Source of the DNA: an uncultured Clostridia bacterium
Lineage (GTDB): Bacteria > Bacillota > Clostridia > Christensenellales > Borkfalkiaceae
Direction: 5' to 3'
Length of the DNA stretch: 64,000 bases
Assembly: GCA_947628675.1 (NCBI GenBank)
Contig: CANRAR010000001.1
Coordinates: 150,283 to 214,282, forward strand
Shown: piece after piece, positions 1 through 8,954 of the stretch
Layout: each line of letters opens with the position of its first letter
Numbering within the stretch: position 1 is the first letter of the stretch
Program-made: the position numbers and the translations under genes
The notes under the pieces: generated by a model
What the model was told of the DNA's origin: nothing
Database searches by the model: none
The model's input: the letters and a program-made list of their open reading frames with translations, nothing else

Positions 1-416
1 CGAATTTCCGCAAAGTGCGCTTTGCCTCCAAGTGCCTCTCCTCGGACGTGACGGCGGCGTATGACCCCAACTTCGCGGGCGTGTACGAGAAGATGAACAG
101 CGCCATTCTCTCCTGCGGGACGGCGATGTGCAAGTTCACGGGCGCGCGCGGCAAGAGCGGCAGCAACGATGCCAACGCCGAATTTGTGGGCGAAGTTAGG
201 AAGATGTTCGCGGAGGAAGGCGTCGTCTGGCAGACGGCCGAACTCGGCAAAGTGGACGCGGGCGGCGGCGGCACGGTGGCAAAATTCATCGCCAATCTCA
301 ACATCGACACGGTCGATTTGGGCGTGCCCGTCATCTCCATGCACTCGCCGTGGGAAGTCGTCTCCAAGGCCGACCTGTACAGCAATTATAAGGCGTTTTT
401 GGCGTTTATGAAGTAA
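1..416 (+). CDS. M18 family aminopeptidase, C-terminal part
   Basis: Partial gene: it enters from the left edge, and the reading frame is open from base 3 to the TAA at 414-416. The 137 visible residues carry the C-terminal M18 (aspartyl aminopeptidase-like) core: TGARGKSGSNDAN, AEFVGEVR, QTAELGKVDAGGGGT and a final metal-site region, GVPVISMHSPWEV, with the conserved His. M18 enzymes are cytosolic, dinuclear zinc, usually dodecameric exopeptidases that remove N-terminal residues from peptides. A GTG at 15 is an internal Val codon, not a start, because family similarity continues through it. It is followed closely by a strong terminator, so it ends its transcription unit. Confidence 0.9.
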   Translation, partial: NFRKVRFASKCLSSDVTAAYDPNFAGVYEKMNSAILSCGTAMCKFTGARGKSGSNDANAEFVGEVRKMFAEEGVVWQTAELGKVDAGGGGTVAKFIANLNIDTVDLGVPVISMHSPWEVVSKADLYSNYKAFLAFMK

Positions 417-435
417 TTTTTGTGTAAAAATATGC

Positions 436-465
436 AAAAGGGGAGAGGGTTACCTCTCCCCTTTT
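436..465 (+). terminator. intrinsic terminator after the aminopeptidase
   Basis: Perfect 13-bp stem (AAAAGGGGAGAGG at 436-448 with CCTCTCCCCTTTT at 453-465) and a GTTA loop. The 3' arm supplies the U tract. Confidence 0.85.
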
Positions 466-560
466 GCGAGGACTGCGCATTTCGGAATCCCTCATTGTCT
501 TCCGCCCGCCTTAAAATATAATATTGTTTTATTATTTTTTATAAAATATCATAAAAATCA

Positions 561-589
561 TTGACAATTTTTCGTAGAAAGAGTATTCT
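561..589 (+). promoter_or_regulatory. sigma-A type promoter of the secreted-protein gene
   Basis: TTGACA at 561-566, a 17-bp spacer, then TATTCT at 584-589. The predicted start is near 596, leaving a leader of about 46 nt to the ATG at 642, which is preceded by AAGGAG at 630-635. Confidence 0.75.
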
Positions 590-641
590 TTGTATGCGTG
601 ATAAAAGTTATTCATGCAAAATACACCGCAAGGAGTACGCT

Positions 642-3600
642 ATGCTAAAAACAAAAATCGCAATTATTCTTCTCTCGGGCGCATGCGCCCTCACCTCGGC
701 GACGGCAATTGCCGGTTGGTGCATTGCCACGGGGGGGGGGGTGGGACTGACAAGATCCCGCCGAGCGTAAGCGGCGTCTCGACCACCATTTCTACGAACA
801 AGGCTCCTGACGAGCTCACCGCAGAAAACGCGATCTATGCTTTTCTGAAAAAACAGAGCGAGCTTGAAAGCTATGAGATCACGACGAATGGGACTGCCGT
901 CGCCAATCTCATGGGCTACACGCAGGAGATCCACAACATTACGTTCAAAAACGGGGAGGATTTCCTCAACCAGGCGTCTTCCGATTCCGCCCTTGTCAAG
1001 ATGAAGCACCAATCCTTCTCCAAGAACGGCAAGGTTGTGTACCGCAACGATTTCAACGGCGAAATGAGCGTTGCGACCAAGGAAGAATATAAAAAAATTT
1101 ACGGCTTTACGGCGGACGAGATTTCGCTCGGCGGCTATATCGTCAATCCCAAGACGCTTCGCTATGCCGTCCTCGAAAAGACGGAGGGCGACGAATTTAC
1201 CTTTTACATGCGCCTTACGGGGGATCTTTCGGTCGCAAATAACACGGCGACGGAATCCTCCTCGGTATATGTCCGCCTGCAAACGCAGGCGTACGGATCG
1301 CTCGACAACGTTCCCGCGTTCTCCGATGTGGATATGTATCTCACGGTGAAGAAGGACTGGACGCCCGTCTCCTACACCTCATCCTGCTCGTATGAGTGCA
1401 AGAAAGGGGTGAAAATGAGCATCGCGCAGACTCTCACCTGCACCTACTCCAAAGTGAACGAAGTAGTTGAGATCCCCGACGTCGCCGCATTCAACGAAAA
1501 GATCGGCTCCGAGCCATCGGCGGTACGTCCCGGTGCGTCGATCCAAGATCCGTTCACGCAACTTGCGGCCGCATTCGGCAACACGATGGAGAATGGGAAC
1601 ACGCTCTCCATGCCCGTCTCTATCTCCCTCGCGCTCTCGGAGAAGCCCCTGACCCTCGGCGGCGATCTGGAACTGAAGATCAAAGAGGATGCGTTGGAGA
1701 GCGGGGATCTCTTCGGTGCGTTAGCGCTCCGTTTGGATTTAGACCTTTCCTCCGTTCCGCTTATTTCGGGCTTTGCCGATACCCTCACGGTGCGCTATCC
1801 CGGAGATAAACAGCTTTTCCTTATGCTCAATGACCGTTCGCGGGGAACGGACAACATTTTATTTACCTATCCCATCGATCTCGGTAAAACGCTCTCCTCG
1901 CCCTCGGCCGATCTTTCCTCGGGCGATCTCGGGCAAATTTTGGCGGAGTATGTGGAGATCGGAGCCTCGGACACGGGATATTCGATATCGCTCAAATCCG
2001 CGCTTCTTAACAAGCTGAATACATATATCGGGGACTTTGCGGCGAAGGCCGAGGCAACGCTCAAAGATGAGGGAGGCTATGTACGCTCTCTGCTCGGCAT
2101 GGAGTTTAGCGATCTTACGGTGGAACTCAAAGGCAAGGAGAAGATCGCGGAGCTTGCGCTTGTTCTCGAAGGGGAACCCCCCGCCAATGTCACGCAGGGC
2201 GAAAAAATCGGAGTGTGCCTCGACGTGGGGCTATTGTCCCGTGAGGATGTAAATATGCTCTCGGGCGCCTTCGAGGGCGAATTGCAGCTCCGTCTCAACC
2301 CCGCCGCGCTCTTGACGGGCGATTATTATGCGATCGCCGAGGCGCACCTTCATCTCGATCTCTCGCCCGCCGGGGCGGTACTTCAGATGGTCGGAACGTT
2401 CGCGCCCGCAGGGAGCCTGCCCGCATTTGTGGGACCCGATTTGAAAAACATGGACGTCTACTACACGGGAGACGGCATCCTGACGTTATCGTTCAACAAT
2501 GAGGACAAGAATCCGTTCTTCGTCACGCAGGTGGATCTCAAAACCGTTCGGATGCCTGCCCTTCCCGAAAATTGGGCCTCTGCTCTGTTCTCCGAGTTCC
2601 GCTTTGAGAGGAAGGCGAACGGGATCCTCTTCGCATTGGGCGATCCGCTTGTGCAGGCCATCAATGCGGCATATCAAAAGCTCGTGCAAACCGCAACGGA
2701 CTATGTCGTTTCCTCTGCGGGCGACATGGGGGCTCTCGCCGGCGGGATCATCGGCAGTTGGTTGGGTGCGAAAATTTCCGGGGCGGAATTCTTCCTCGGC
2801 AAAAACGACGGCGGCAAGACTCTATTCGACTTTACGATCAAGGGCATCCCCACATTTGTTTCGGAAGGCGACCCCGTTGAGATCTCCCTTCTCACGCTGG
2901 CCATGACCCATGCGGACAGACTTACAGACGAGGAGAAAGAGGCGATCCTTGCAGGCAAAGAGAGGGTTGCGCAGCTTTTGGCGGACGTGAAAAAAGCAGA
3001 AGAATATGCGGAAAAGATCCAAAAGCTCATCGACGGCATGGATCTCACCGAGGCGGGAAGAGAGGCCTATGCCGAAAAGGTAACGGCGTTGAAGGAAGAG
3101 GCGGAAGCATTGCCCGCCAATGTGCAGACGCTTATTTCCAACCGGTCCTATTTGGCAGATACGCAATATGAAGGGAAAACGCTTCCCAAGCTGCTTATAA
3201 CGCATACTCTGTACTGTGCGCGGGTGGATGCGTTTAAGAATCTTTTGCCCGGGAACGACAACTATGCAAGTTACGACGGGTGGGAAGCGTTGAATTCGAT
3301 CTACGACAACGCGGACAAGACCCAAGAGTCTACGCTCGGCGTCGTTGTTCCCGCCGTCAAGGATAGTCCCGCCATGCAGACGGCGATCGGCGAAGCGCGC
3401 ATCGGGAAATATATTGAAGCAAGAGACGCATACGAGAGACCGATCGTTGAGAACTTGAAAGGAAAAATCGCGGCGAGCCTTGAGAAGTATAAAAATGCAA
3501 CGGAACAAGCCGATCGGCTTGAACTGCTCGGCGAGTTCTATGGGGAAGTCAAGCCGGCCTATGAAAAACTTTCCGCAGAGAAAAAGGCGGAGCTCGCAGA

Positions 3601-4204
3601 ACAGTACAACGCGTACGCGGCGTTTACATATGAAAAGAATCTCGAAGGCTTGAAGAAAGCGTATGAGGACGTCAAGAAGTCGATGGAGGATTTGACGGCA
3701 AAGGCAGACGCTACAACAGATGAATTGCTCGGTATTGTCAAAACGCTTGTCTCCGTAAATACATGGAAAGGGGGTGTGGATCTTTGGCAAAGCAATGGTG
3801 GCGAAACGAAACCTTGGTTGAATTGGCTGAACGATGTTCCCGCAGAGTATCGCGCAATGCAGCAAGAGGTGTTAGGCTTGTATAATGAGATAAAACCAAC
3901 CGGAAAGACGAGCTCGGAGCTGAGCATAGCCTTAAAGGAAAAGATCAAATCGTCGTTGACGGAGTTGGCGACCGAATTGGCAGAATACAAACAAGGCGAT
4001 AATTTTAGTTTTACTTCTTTGTCGGATAAAGCACAGGCCGCAGAACTTCTCGAACAGCTCCATGAATGGCGTTATTTCCTCAACAGTGTCCTACCGACTT
4101 CGATAAGAACCGAGTTCAGAGGAGATGACACTTTGAAAGCGCTCATGAGCGATATCAAAAAGTACGAGGATGCACTTTCGGAACGCTTAACTTCGATGGG
4201 ATAA
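642..4204 (+). CDS. large secreted protein, frame broken at an 11-G tract (possible phase-variable gene)
   Basis: Unrecognised protein of about 1,187 codons. The start with a good ribosome site (AAGGAG, then ATG at 642) encodes a signal-peptide-like stretch, MLKTKIAIILLSGAC and on to an AIA-type site. That frame runs into 11 consecutive Gs at 731-741 and soon stops at 770. The long downstream frame (residues from TDKIPPSV to the TAA at 4204) has no signal peptide or ribosome site of its own in the upstream sequence. Adding one G (12) or removing two (9) joins the two frames as IAT-GGGGG-TDK. The mature part is beta-rich for about 750 residues and then helical, coiled-coil-like and rich in Glu/Lys/Ala; no LPXTG or transmembrane anchor is visible. 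Function unknown. As written the gene is off; alternatives are a homopolymer sequencing error or -1 frameshifting. Confidence 0.7.
731..741 (+). repeat. poly-G tract (11 G) at signal peptide/mature junction
   Basis: Eleven consecutive Gs, the longest homopolymer in the window, lying exactly between the signal-peptide frame and the long downstream frame. Tracts of this length are prone to slipped-strand mispairing. Confidence 0.9.
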
Positions 4205-4225
4205 GGGAAGTTCTTGAAAAATCGG

Positions 4226-4252
4226 GCCGCGCGGCATTGCCGCGCGGCTTTT
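4226..4252 (+). terminator. intrinsic terminator after the secreted-protein gene
   Basis: GCCGCGCGGC at 4226-4235, loop ATT, perfect complement at 4239-4248, followed by TTTT. Confidence 0.85.
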
Positions 4253-4342
4253 CGTATTCCTTCCTTCGGAGGGGGCGGCGGAAAAAAATCGGTTAGTCGT
4301 CCTCCACTCACGTTGAATTTGTCGAAAGAAATTCAACGCAAT

Positions 4343-4614
4343 AAAAAAACTGTGAGGGCTTTTTTTGTTGACGTCCACCGAAGCGGTAGCGTAGCAGGTA
4401 TCTCCCGCAAAGCTACCTCATGGCACACGCAGGACACCGTTTAGTGCTGCTGTATCCCTACCCTGACACGGTTCGCGGGCATACGTTGCATGAGACCTTG
4501 TGATCAACGACCCTTACTGCGCGCGGCCTTCCATGGACGGCACCGAGAAAAGCGTTCGGCTCTGCTATAGCGGATTGCAGATACAGGGCACCGCTAACTC
4601 CCCGCCTATCACAG
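4343..4614 (-). ncRNA. ffs: SRP RNA, long Bacillus-type with Alu domain
   Basis: Read on the minus strand, the transcript of about 270 nt begins near 4614. It contains GGGGAGTTAGCGGTGCCCTG, closely matching the 5' (Alu) domain of Bacillus scRNA. It also holds the domain IV core CAGG...GGGA...CAGCAG (about 4442-4465), with a GGGA (GNRA-type) tetraloop closed by GUA/UAC. The 5' end CUGUGA (4609-4614) can pair with UCACAG near 4350, closing the long rod, and a U run follows at 4343-4349. SRP RNA binds Ffh and directs ribosomes making membrane or secreted proteins to the membrane. The promoter is clear. The exact ends are inferred. Confidence 0.88.
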
Positions 4615-4621
4615 CAAAGAT

Positions 4622-4650
4622 AGTATAACCGAAACCCGCAAAATTTGCAA
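4622..4650 (-). promoter_or_regulatory. promoter of SRP RNA
   Basis: On the minus strand: TTGCAA (4645-4650), a 17-bp spacer, TATACT (4622-4627). It points into the SRP RNA start near 4614. Confidence 0.8.
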
Positions 4651-4710
4651 GCGTTTTTTGTATTTGGAAAACATTTCCCCGCCGTTTCTTTTTTGCTTTT
4701 CCGTATACAA

Positions 4711-4748
4711 AACAGCCGCCCGTCCGCTTCTGCGGACGGGCGGCTGTT
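4711..4748 (-). terminator. hairpin terminator of the XRE gene
   Basis: A 17-bp perfect stem with loop TTCT. On the minus strand it is followed by TTTTG. The inner core (CCCGTCCGC/GCGGACGGG) recurs at 27665 and 58792 inside a dispersed repeat family. Confidence 0.65.
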
Positions 4749-4800
4749 CGTGCTTCATCATTCAAAATTTATTTCTCTCTATCTCGACATATTTTTATTT

Positions 4801-5133
4801 TTACGCCTCGTCGAATGCGGCGAGAAGGGCGAGTTGCTTCTTGGCAAGTTCCTTTGTCTGCGGCTTCAAAGTGCGGAAGAGGCGCACGAGTTCCCGCTCC
4901 GCCTCGGAGAGGGCATAGGGGAGGGGCGCCTGTTCTCTGCCCGCGAGGTAGTCCAGCGTGCACTCGAAGTAGTCCGCATACGCAATGAGGCTATATAAAT
5001 TGGGGTCGTGGGAACGTTCGTATGCCGCCACCGTTGTCTGCCCGATGTTGAGAGCCTTCGCAAGTTGCGTCTGCGTTAAACCGTTTTCCACGCGCAACAT
5101 TTTTAGCCGTTCGTTGACTGTCATGCTTTCCAT
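4801..5133 (-). CDS. XRE-family transcriptional regulator
   Basis: 110 residues, cytosolic. An N-terminal Cro/CI-type helix-turn-helix occupies about residues 5-62 (LRVENGLTQTQLAKALNIGQ then TTVAAYERSHDPNLYSLI), followed by a short helical tail (about 75-108) rich in Leu/Ala/Lys. It is divergent from two zinc-ribbon membrane proteins. The 104-bp shared upstream region holds TTTAGCA/TGCTAAA half-sites overlapping the forward promoter, so it probably represses itself and the neighbours. The start could be the ATG at 5133 or the one at 5124; neither has a strong ribosome site. The family is certain, the targets inferred. Confidence 0.88.
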   Translation of the reverse strand: MESMTVNERLKMLRVENGLTQTQLAKALNIGQTTVAAYERSHDPNLYSLIAYADYFECTLDYLAGREQAPLPYALSEAERELVRLFRTLKPQTKELAKKQLALLAAFDEA

Positions 5134-5141
5134 GATTTTAT

Positions 5142-5222
5142 TTTAGCAACTTTATGCTAAAAATCATTGACAAAGTATGAACAAATTGCTAAAATAAAGT
5201 CGATTAGTACGAACGTGCTAAA
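5142..5222 (+). promoter_or_regulatory. divergent promoter with TGCTAAA operator half-sites
   Basis: Forward promoter: TTGACA (5167-5172), 17-bp spacer, TAAAAT (5190-5195). A palindrome TTTAGCA-6 nt-TGCTAAA spans 5142-5161. Further TGCTAAA copies lie at 5187-5193, inside the -10, and at 5216-5222 before the ribosome site. This layout fits repression by the adjacent XRE protein; the assignment is inferred. Confidence 0.6.
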
Positions 5223-5237
5223 AAAGGAAAGGCTGAT

Positions 5238-5810
5238 ATGGCGTTAATTGTTTGTCCGCACTGCGGGAATTCAATCAGCGATACGGTTAGCGTGTGCATT
5301 CATTGCGGAAAAAGCGTCAATCCCCAAGAAGAGCAAGCGCCACTCACGCTTTACGCAAAATTAAATCCGTCGGAACAAAGTAGACTTCTCGAGCAATTCC
5401 GCCGAGAATATCCCGAGTATGTTTTTCCGCAGGGGAGAGAAAAGGCGGCGAAAAAAAGGAAAGTAGCGGAGATTTCACTACTCATTACATCAACAATTTG
5501 CGGTATATTGTTTATTATTCACATTCTTGGCATCCTCAGGGTAATAGATTTCAGCGATGATGATTTTTTTATTCCGGCAATTCTGTTGGTTTTAGCTATC
5601 GTTGGAATTATAGTTTCGGTCATCATTTGGGTTATTTTTAACCGAAGCGCAAAGAGATATATGCATCGATTTTTATTGTTTGCCAAACTTTATCAAACAT
5701 GGCTATCTGCAAGAAACATTAAATATAAACTTGCTTTTAGGGAAAGCGAAAAGAAATATAAAAATCACTTCAACAATATCAATCCGATTTTATATATGAA
5801 GGAGGCTTGA
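5238..5810 (+). CDS. zinc-ribbon membrane protein
   Basis: 190 residues. The N-terminal zinc ribbon has Cys pairs at 6/9 and 20/23 (CPHC...CIHC). After a charged linker come two hydrophobic segments, about 76-98 and 107-130. The C-terminus is basic and cytosolic-looking. Function unknown; such ribbon-plus-membrane proteins are common in Bacillota and are usually annotated only by their zinc ribbon. It starts with AAAGGA upstream and is 1 nt from a second, related gene, so the two are co-transcribed from the XRE-flanked promoter. GC content is lower than in neighbouring blocks, which hints at acquisition. Confidence 0.8.
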   Translation: MALIVCPHCGNSISDTVSVCIHCGKSVNPQEEQAPLTLYAKLNPSEQSRLLEQFRREYPEYVFPQGREKAAKKRKVAEISLLITSTICGILFIIHILGILRVIDFSDDDFFIPAILLVLAIVGIIVSVIIWVIFNRSAKRYMHRFLLFAKLYQTWLSARNIKYKLAFRESEKKYKNHFNNINPILYMKEA

Positions 5811-5811
5811 A

Positions 5812-6843
5812 ATGGCACTGATACATTGCCCCGAGTGTGGGAAAGAGGTGTCCGACCAATCGAAGAAATGCATTTACTGCGGCGCCTCGATTTTTGTGTG
5901 TCCCGAATGCGGCAAAATCTCCGTCAGCGAAGGGAGGTGCCCTCGTTGCGGATATTCTGCCGTATCGCAAAAAACGGTGATAGCGAACAATACGCCGGAG
6001 ATGGGAGACGCGGGACACGCGCCCAAAAATGTTTATGAACGATGGAAAGAAAGCGACCCCCGCGTTAAATCGAGAGAAAAAATCTTTTCGGTGGTTAGCA
6101 TCGGATTATGGGTTATGGAATTTATCTTGGCGGGGATTTGGTTTTTCCTGGTTTTAATTCAATATAAGGATCTTAATCTTGAAAAGCTTGTGACTTTGGC
6201 AGTAAATCATGAATCAAATCTACAAAAGACAAATATCTTCTTTTCTATTATCATGATTTTGGTCATTATTTCCAGTGTGGTCGATACTCTTAAAGGGATC
6301 ATAAATTATTATTCCTGTGCAAATTGGATTCGGCGGAGCAGGGTCAGAATAAAGGATGACATCTCCGCAATTGTAGCAGTGAACAATGCAATAAGCGAAA
6401 AAAAGAAAAACAAAAAAATAAAGGGGCAAGAAAATTATGAAGAGGATATGACGGAAACCGAAGAGGAGACAAATGAAGGAGCGCCAACAGAAGAACTCGA
6501 AGCCGCGCTTTTTTTAGCCGTCGATCCAAACAAAGGCGCATTTTTTGCAGCTCTTAAATCGATACCTCAACTTATTATTTGCGCCCTCAAAATTTTTGTC
6601 TATATTTGTTTGAGGATCGACGCGGTTTCCTACATGAGCGGCGTTCTCCATGGCAACTTTGTGGATAATGGAAAGGGTGCTTTGGTTTTCAAATATGAGT
6701 ACTCTTTTGATTGGCTAACGCTTGTGATAGGGGTAGCGATTGCGCTTGTTCTTGCTTTGGCCGCGTATTTAATTTGTGAGGTCATATTGGAGAAAAAAAT
6801 GGATAAAACCCTGCAAAAGGTATACGACGCGAAGTTAAAGTAA
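5812..6843 (+). CDS. double zinc-ribbon membrane protein
   Basis: 343 residues. Two tandem zinc ribbons: CPEC 6-9 with CIYC 20-23, and CPEC 30-33 with CPRC 43-46. Hydrophobic segments follow at about 93-118, 140-160, 255-270 and 300-320. Between them (about 190-225) is a highly charged Lys then Glu-rich stretch. The first eight residues nearly duplicate the upstream gene (MALI-CP-C), suggesting a shared origin. The ribosome site AAGGAGG lies inside the end of the upstream gene. Function unknown; the pairing with a divergent XRE regulator suggests a small regulated module. Confidence 0.78.
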   Translation: MALIHCPECGKEVSDQSKKCIYCGASIFVCPECGKISVSEGRCPRCGYSAVSQKTVIANNTPEMGDAGHAPKNVYERWKESDPRVKSREKIFSVVSIGLWVMEFILAGIWFFLVLIQYKDLNLEKLVTLAVNHESNLQKTNIFFSIIMILVIISSVVDTLKGIINYYSCANWIRRSRVRIKDDISAIVAVNNAISEKKKNKKIKGQENYEEDMTETEEETNEGAPTEELEAALFLAVDPNKGAFFAALKSIPQLIICALKIFVYICLRIDAVSYMSGVLHGNFVDNGKGALVFKYEYSFDWLTLVIGVAIALVLALAAYLICEVILEKKMDKTLQKVYDAKLK

Positions 6844-6855
6844 AGCCGTATGACG

Positions 6856-6927
6856 AAGCGCCCGCCCCGTTCGGGGAGGGCGCTTCCTTATTGTCCCCCT
6901 CCCCCGCGCAAAACGCGGGGGAGGGGG
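6856..6927 (+). terminator. two GC hairpins after the zinc-ribbon genes
   Basis: AAGCGCCC...GGGCGCTT (6856-6885) forms a terminator-like stem. A second hairpin, CCCCCTCCCCCGCG...CGCGGGGGAGGGGG (about 6895-6927), has relatives at 23767 and 58253. It abuts the repeat at 6928-7029. Confidence 0.55.
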
Positions 6928-7029
6928 CGGACTTCGTTGTTCGGGATTCTTCACGCGCCGCCCGCGCCCTGCCCCGCTTGTGCGGGGGGCAGGGCGCGGG
7001 CGGCGGCTCAGAATGACGCGTAGGACAAG
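6928..7029 (-). repeat. dispersed repeat family B, copy 1 (long hairpin core)
   Basis: Read on the minus strand: CTTGTCCTACGCGTCATTC, TGAG, a 55-nt GC hairpin core (6953-7007), then GAAGAATCCCGAACAACGAA and GTCCG. The same flanks occur at 58361-58415 and 58866-58922 with different cores. ATTCT and AGAAT in the flanks pair, extending the stem. Confidence 0.8.
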
Positions 7030-7095
7030 TGTGGGGGCGGCTCGGTATGAGGAAGGGCGCGAAATTCTCCATAATTCGCAACTTGCGTCAAACGT

Positions 7096-7124
7096 TTGGC
7101 AAACGACGCGAAACGTGATACAAT
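7096..7124 (+). promoter_or_regulatory. promoter of the ABC exporter operon
   Basis: TTGGCA (7096-7101), 17-bp spacer, TACAAT (7119-7124). Transcription should begin near 7131, only about 6 nt before the ATG at 7137, and no ribosome site is visible. Confidence 0.7.
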
Positions 7125-7136
7125 ATAGGCGCGCGT

Positions 7137-8954
7137 ATGGAAACTTTCAAATTCGGGCTGAAATATTGGAAGAAGTACATTCCCCTGTCGCTCCTTTCCA
7201 AGGCGTTCAGTCTCATTGCCATTTTGTGCGATCTCGCGTTGCCGCTCATCGACGCCGCGATCATCGACCAACTCTTCGCGTATGACCCCGCCGCGCCCAC
7301 GGGCGGGGCGCTCTCCTTTTTGTATTCGGGGGCGCTCGGCGCGCCGCAGTCGTGGCAACTTTTCCTGAATCTCGCCCTCATCTTCATCGGCGTTTTCCTC
7401 ACCCGCATCGTCTTTTTGTACTGCAAAAACGTCACCTTCCAGTGGTGCGGGCTCCGCATGGAGTGCATCCTGCGCGAGGAGACGTACGCCAAACTTCTCG
7501 ACCTCGACGGCGAGACCATCTCCCGCTACAACATGGGCGAACTGCTCACCACGATGAACCGCGATACCATCATCTTCAAGGAGATGTACTCGCGCATCTT
7601 CATGAACCTGTTCGACTCGGTGGTGATGATCTCCCTCTCCGTCGCCACGCTCGCGGCGTTCGATTGGAGGCTCCTCTTCGTGCCCCTCGCCATTACGCCG
7701 CTCTTCGTCGTCTGCCTCATCCGCTACCTCTCGCGCTCGCGCAAACTCTTCCGCGCCATCCGTGCGGGGTATTCCGAACTCAACCTCACCGTGCAGGAGA
7801 ACATCGACGCCGTGCGCATCGTGCGCTCCTTTGCCGCCGAAGAGACGGAGATACAAAAATTCGACGAGAAAAATAATCACATCTACGACCTCTCGACGGC
7901 GCAGGTGAAACTCACGTCCAAGTACAACAGCATCTTTATGGGCTTCCAGCAGGCGGGGTACGTCGGCACGGTGGCGGTCGCCGTCATCCTCGTCCTCTCG
8001 GGGAATATCGCCCTCGGCGCGCTGACCGCGGCGACGACGTACGTCACCAAAATTATTTCCCACATCACGCAGATCTCGCGCTCGTGCTTTATGATGCAGA
8101 ATCAACTCGTCTCGGGCGGGAGGCTCAAACACTTCTTGACGGAGAAGAGCGCCGTGCCCGATTGCCCCTCCGCGCTCGTCGCCTCGCGGGAGCCGCACAT
8201 CCGGCTCGAGAACGTCAGCCTCACCCTCGGCGAAAAGCAAATTTTGAAGAACATCTCCCTCGACGTGCCCTACGGCAAAAAGGTGGGCGTGATGGGGGGC
8301 ACGGGCAGCGGAAAGTCGGCGCTTTTGAAGTCGCTCTCGCGCGTGTTCGACGTGACGGCGGGGCAAATTACCATCGACGGCGCGGACGTTCGCGCCTATC
8401 CCCTCGACGCCCTCCGCGCGGAATATGCGTACGTCTTTCAGGACGTCTTTCTCTTCTCCAACACGGTGGATGCCAACGTGGCGTTCACCAAGCCCGAATG
8501 CGACCGGGAGACTGTCGTCGATGCGACCGAGGCGGCGCAGGCGGCGCGCTTTGTGGAGAAACTCTCCGAGGGCTACGAGACCATCGTGGGCGAGCGCGGC
8601 GTGGGGCTCTCGGGCGGGCAGAAGCAGCGTCTCTCCATCGCCCGCGCCCTCGTGAAGGGCGCGCCCGTGCTCATCCTGGACGACGCCTCCTCCGCCCTCG
8701 ACATGGCGACGGAAAAGCGCGTACTCGCCTCCCTCAAATCGCGCTGCCCCGACCACACGTTGTTCATCGCGGCGCACCGCGTCTCCTCGGTCATGGACTG
8801 CGATGAAATTTTGTATCTTCGGGACGGCGAGATCGTCGAGCGCGGCACGGCGGAGGAACTCATTGCCCTCGGCGGCGCGTTCGCCAAAATTTACCGCTTG
8901 CAGACGGAGGACGGGCAGATCGACGACTCCACCTACGGGAGGGCGGAGTTATGA
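7137..8954 (+). CDS. ABC exporter half-transporter (degenerate-site subunit)
   Basis: 605 residues. The N-terminal type I exporter membrane domain has about six helices (residues 15-300). The nucleotide-binding domain has Walker A GGTGSGKSALL near residue 385, signature LSGGQKQR near 490 and Walker B VLILDDASSALD near 510. The catalytic Glu after Walker B is Asp, the mark of the degenerate-site half of heterodimeric exporters such as TM287/288. It overlaps the next gene by ATGA, so the two form one exporter. The substrate cannot be read from sequence; this class moves drugs, lipids or peptides out of the cell. The start is at the end of a near-leaderless promoter. Confidence 0.9.
   Translation: METFKFGLKYWKKYIPLSLLSKAFSLIAILCDLALPLIDAAIIDQLFAYDPAAPTGGALSFLYSGALGAPQSWQLFLNLALIFIGVFLTRIVFLYCKNVTFQWCGLRMECILREETYAKLLDLDGETISRYNMGELLTTMNRDTIIFKEMYSRIFMNLFDSVVMISLSVATLAAFDWRLLFVPLAITPLFVVCLIRYLSRSRKLFRAIRAGYSELNLTVQENIDAVRIVRSFAAEETEIQKFDEKNNHIYDLSTAQVKLTSKYNSIFMGFQQAGYVGTVAVAVILVLSGNIALGALTAATTYVTKIISHITQISRSCFMMQNQLVSGGRLKHFLTEKSAVPDCPSALVASREPHIRLENVSLTLGEKQILKNISLDVPYGKKVGVMGGTGSGKSALLKSLSRVFDVTAGQITIDGADVRAYPLDALRAEYAYVFQDVFLFSNTVDANVAFTKPECDRETVVDATEAAQAARFVEKLSEGYETIVGERGVGLSGGQKQRLSIARALVKGAPVLILDDASSALDMATEKRVLASLKSRCPDHTLFIAAHRVSSVMDCDEILYLRDGEIVERGTAEELIALGGAFAKIYRLQTEDGQIDDSTYGRAEL

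Noticed and set aside
561..770. Short 69-codon frame as an independent gene
   Set aside because: Its signal-peptide part belongs to the large secreted protein; the stop at 770 arises only from the G-tract length.
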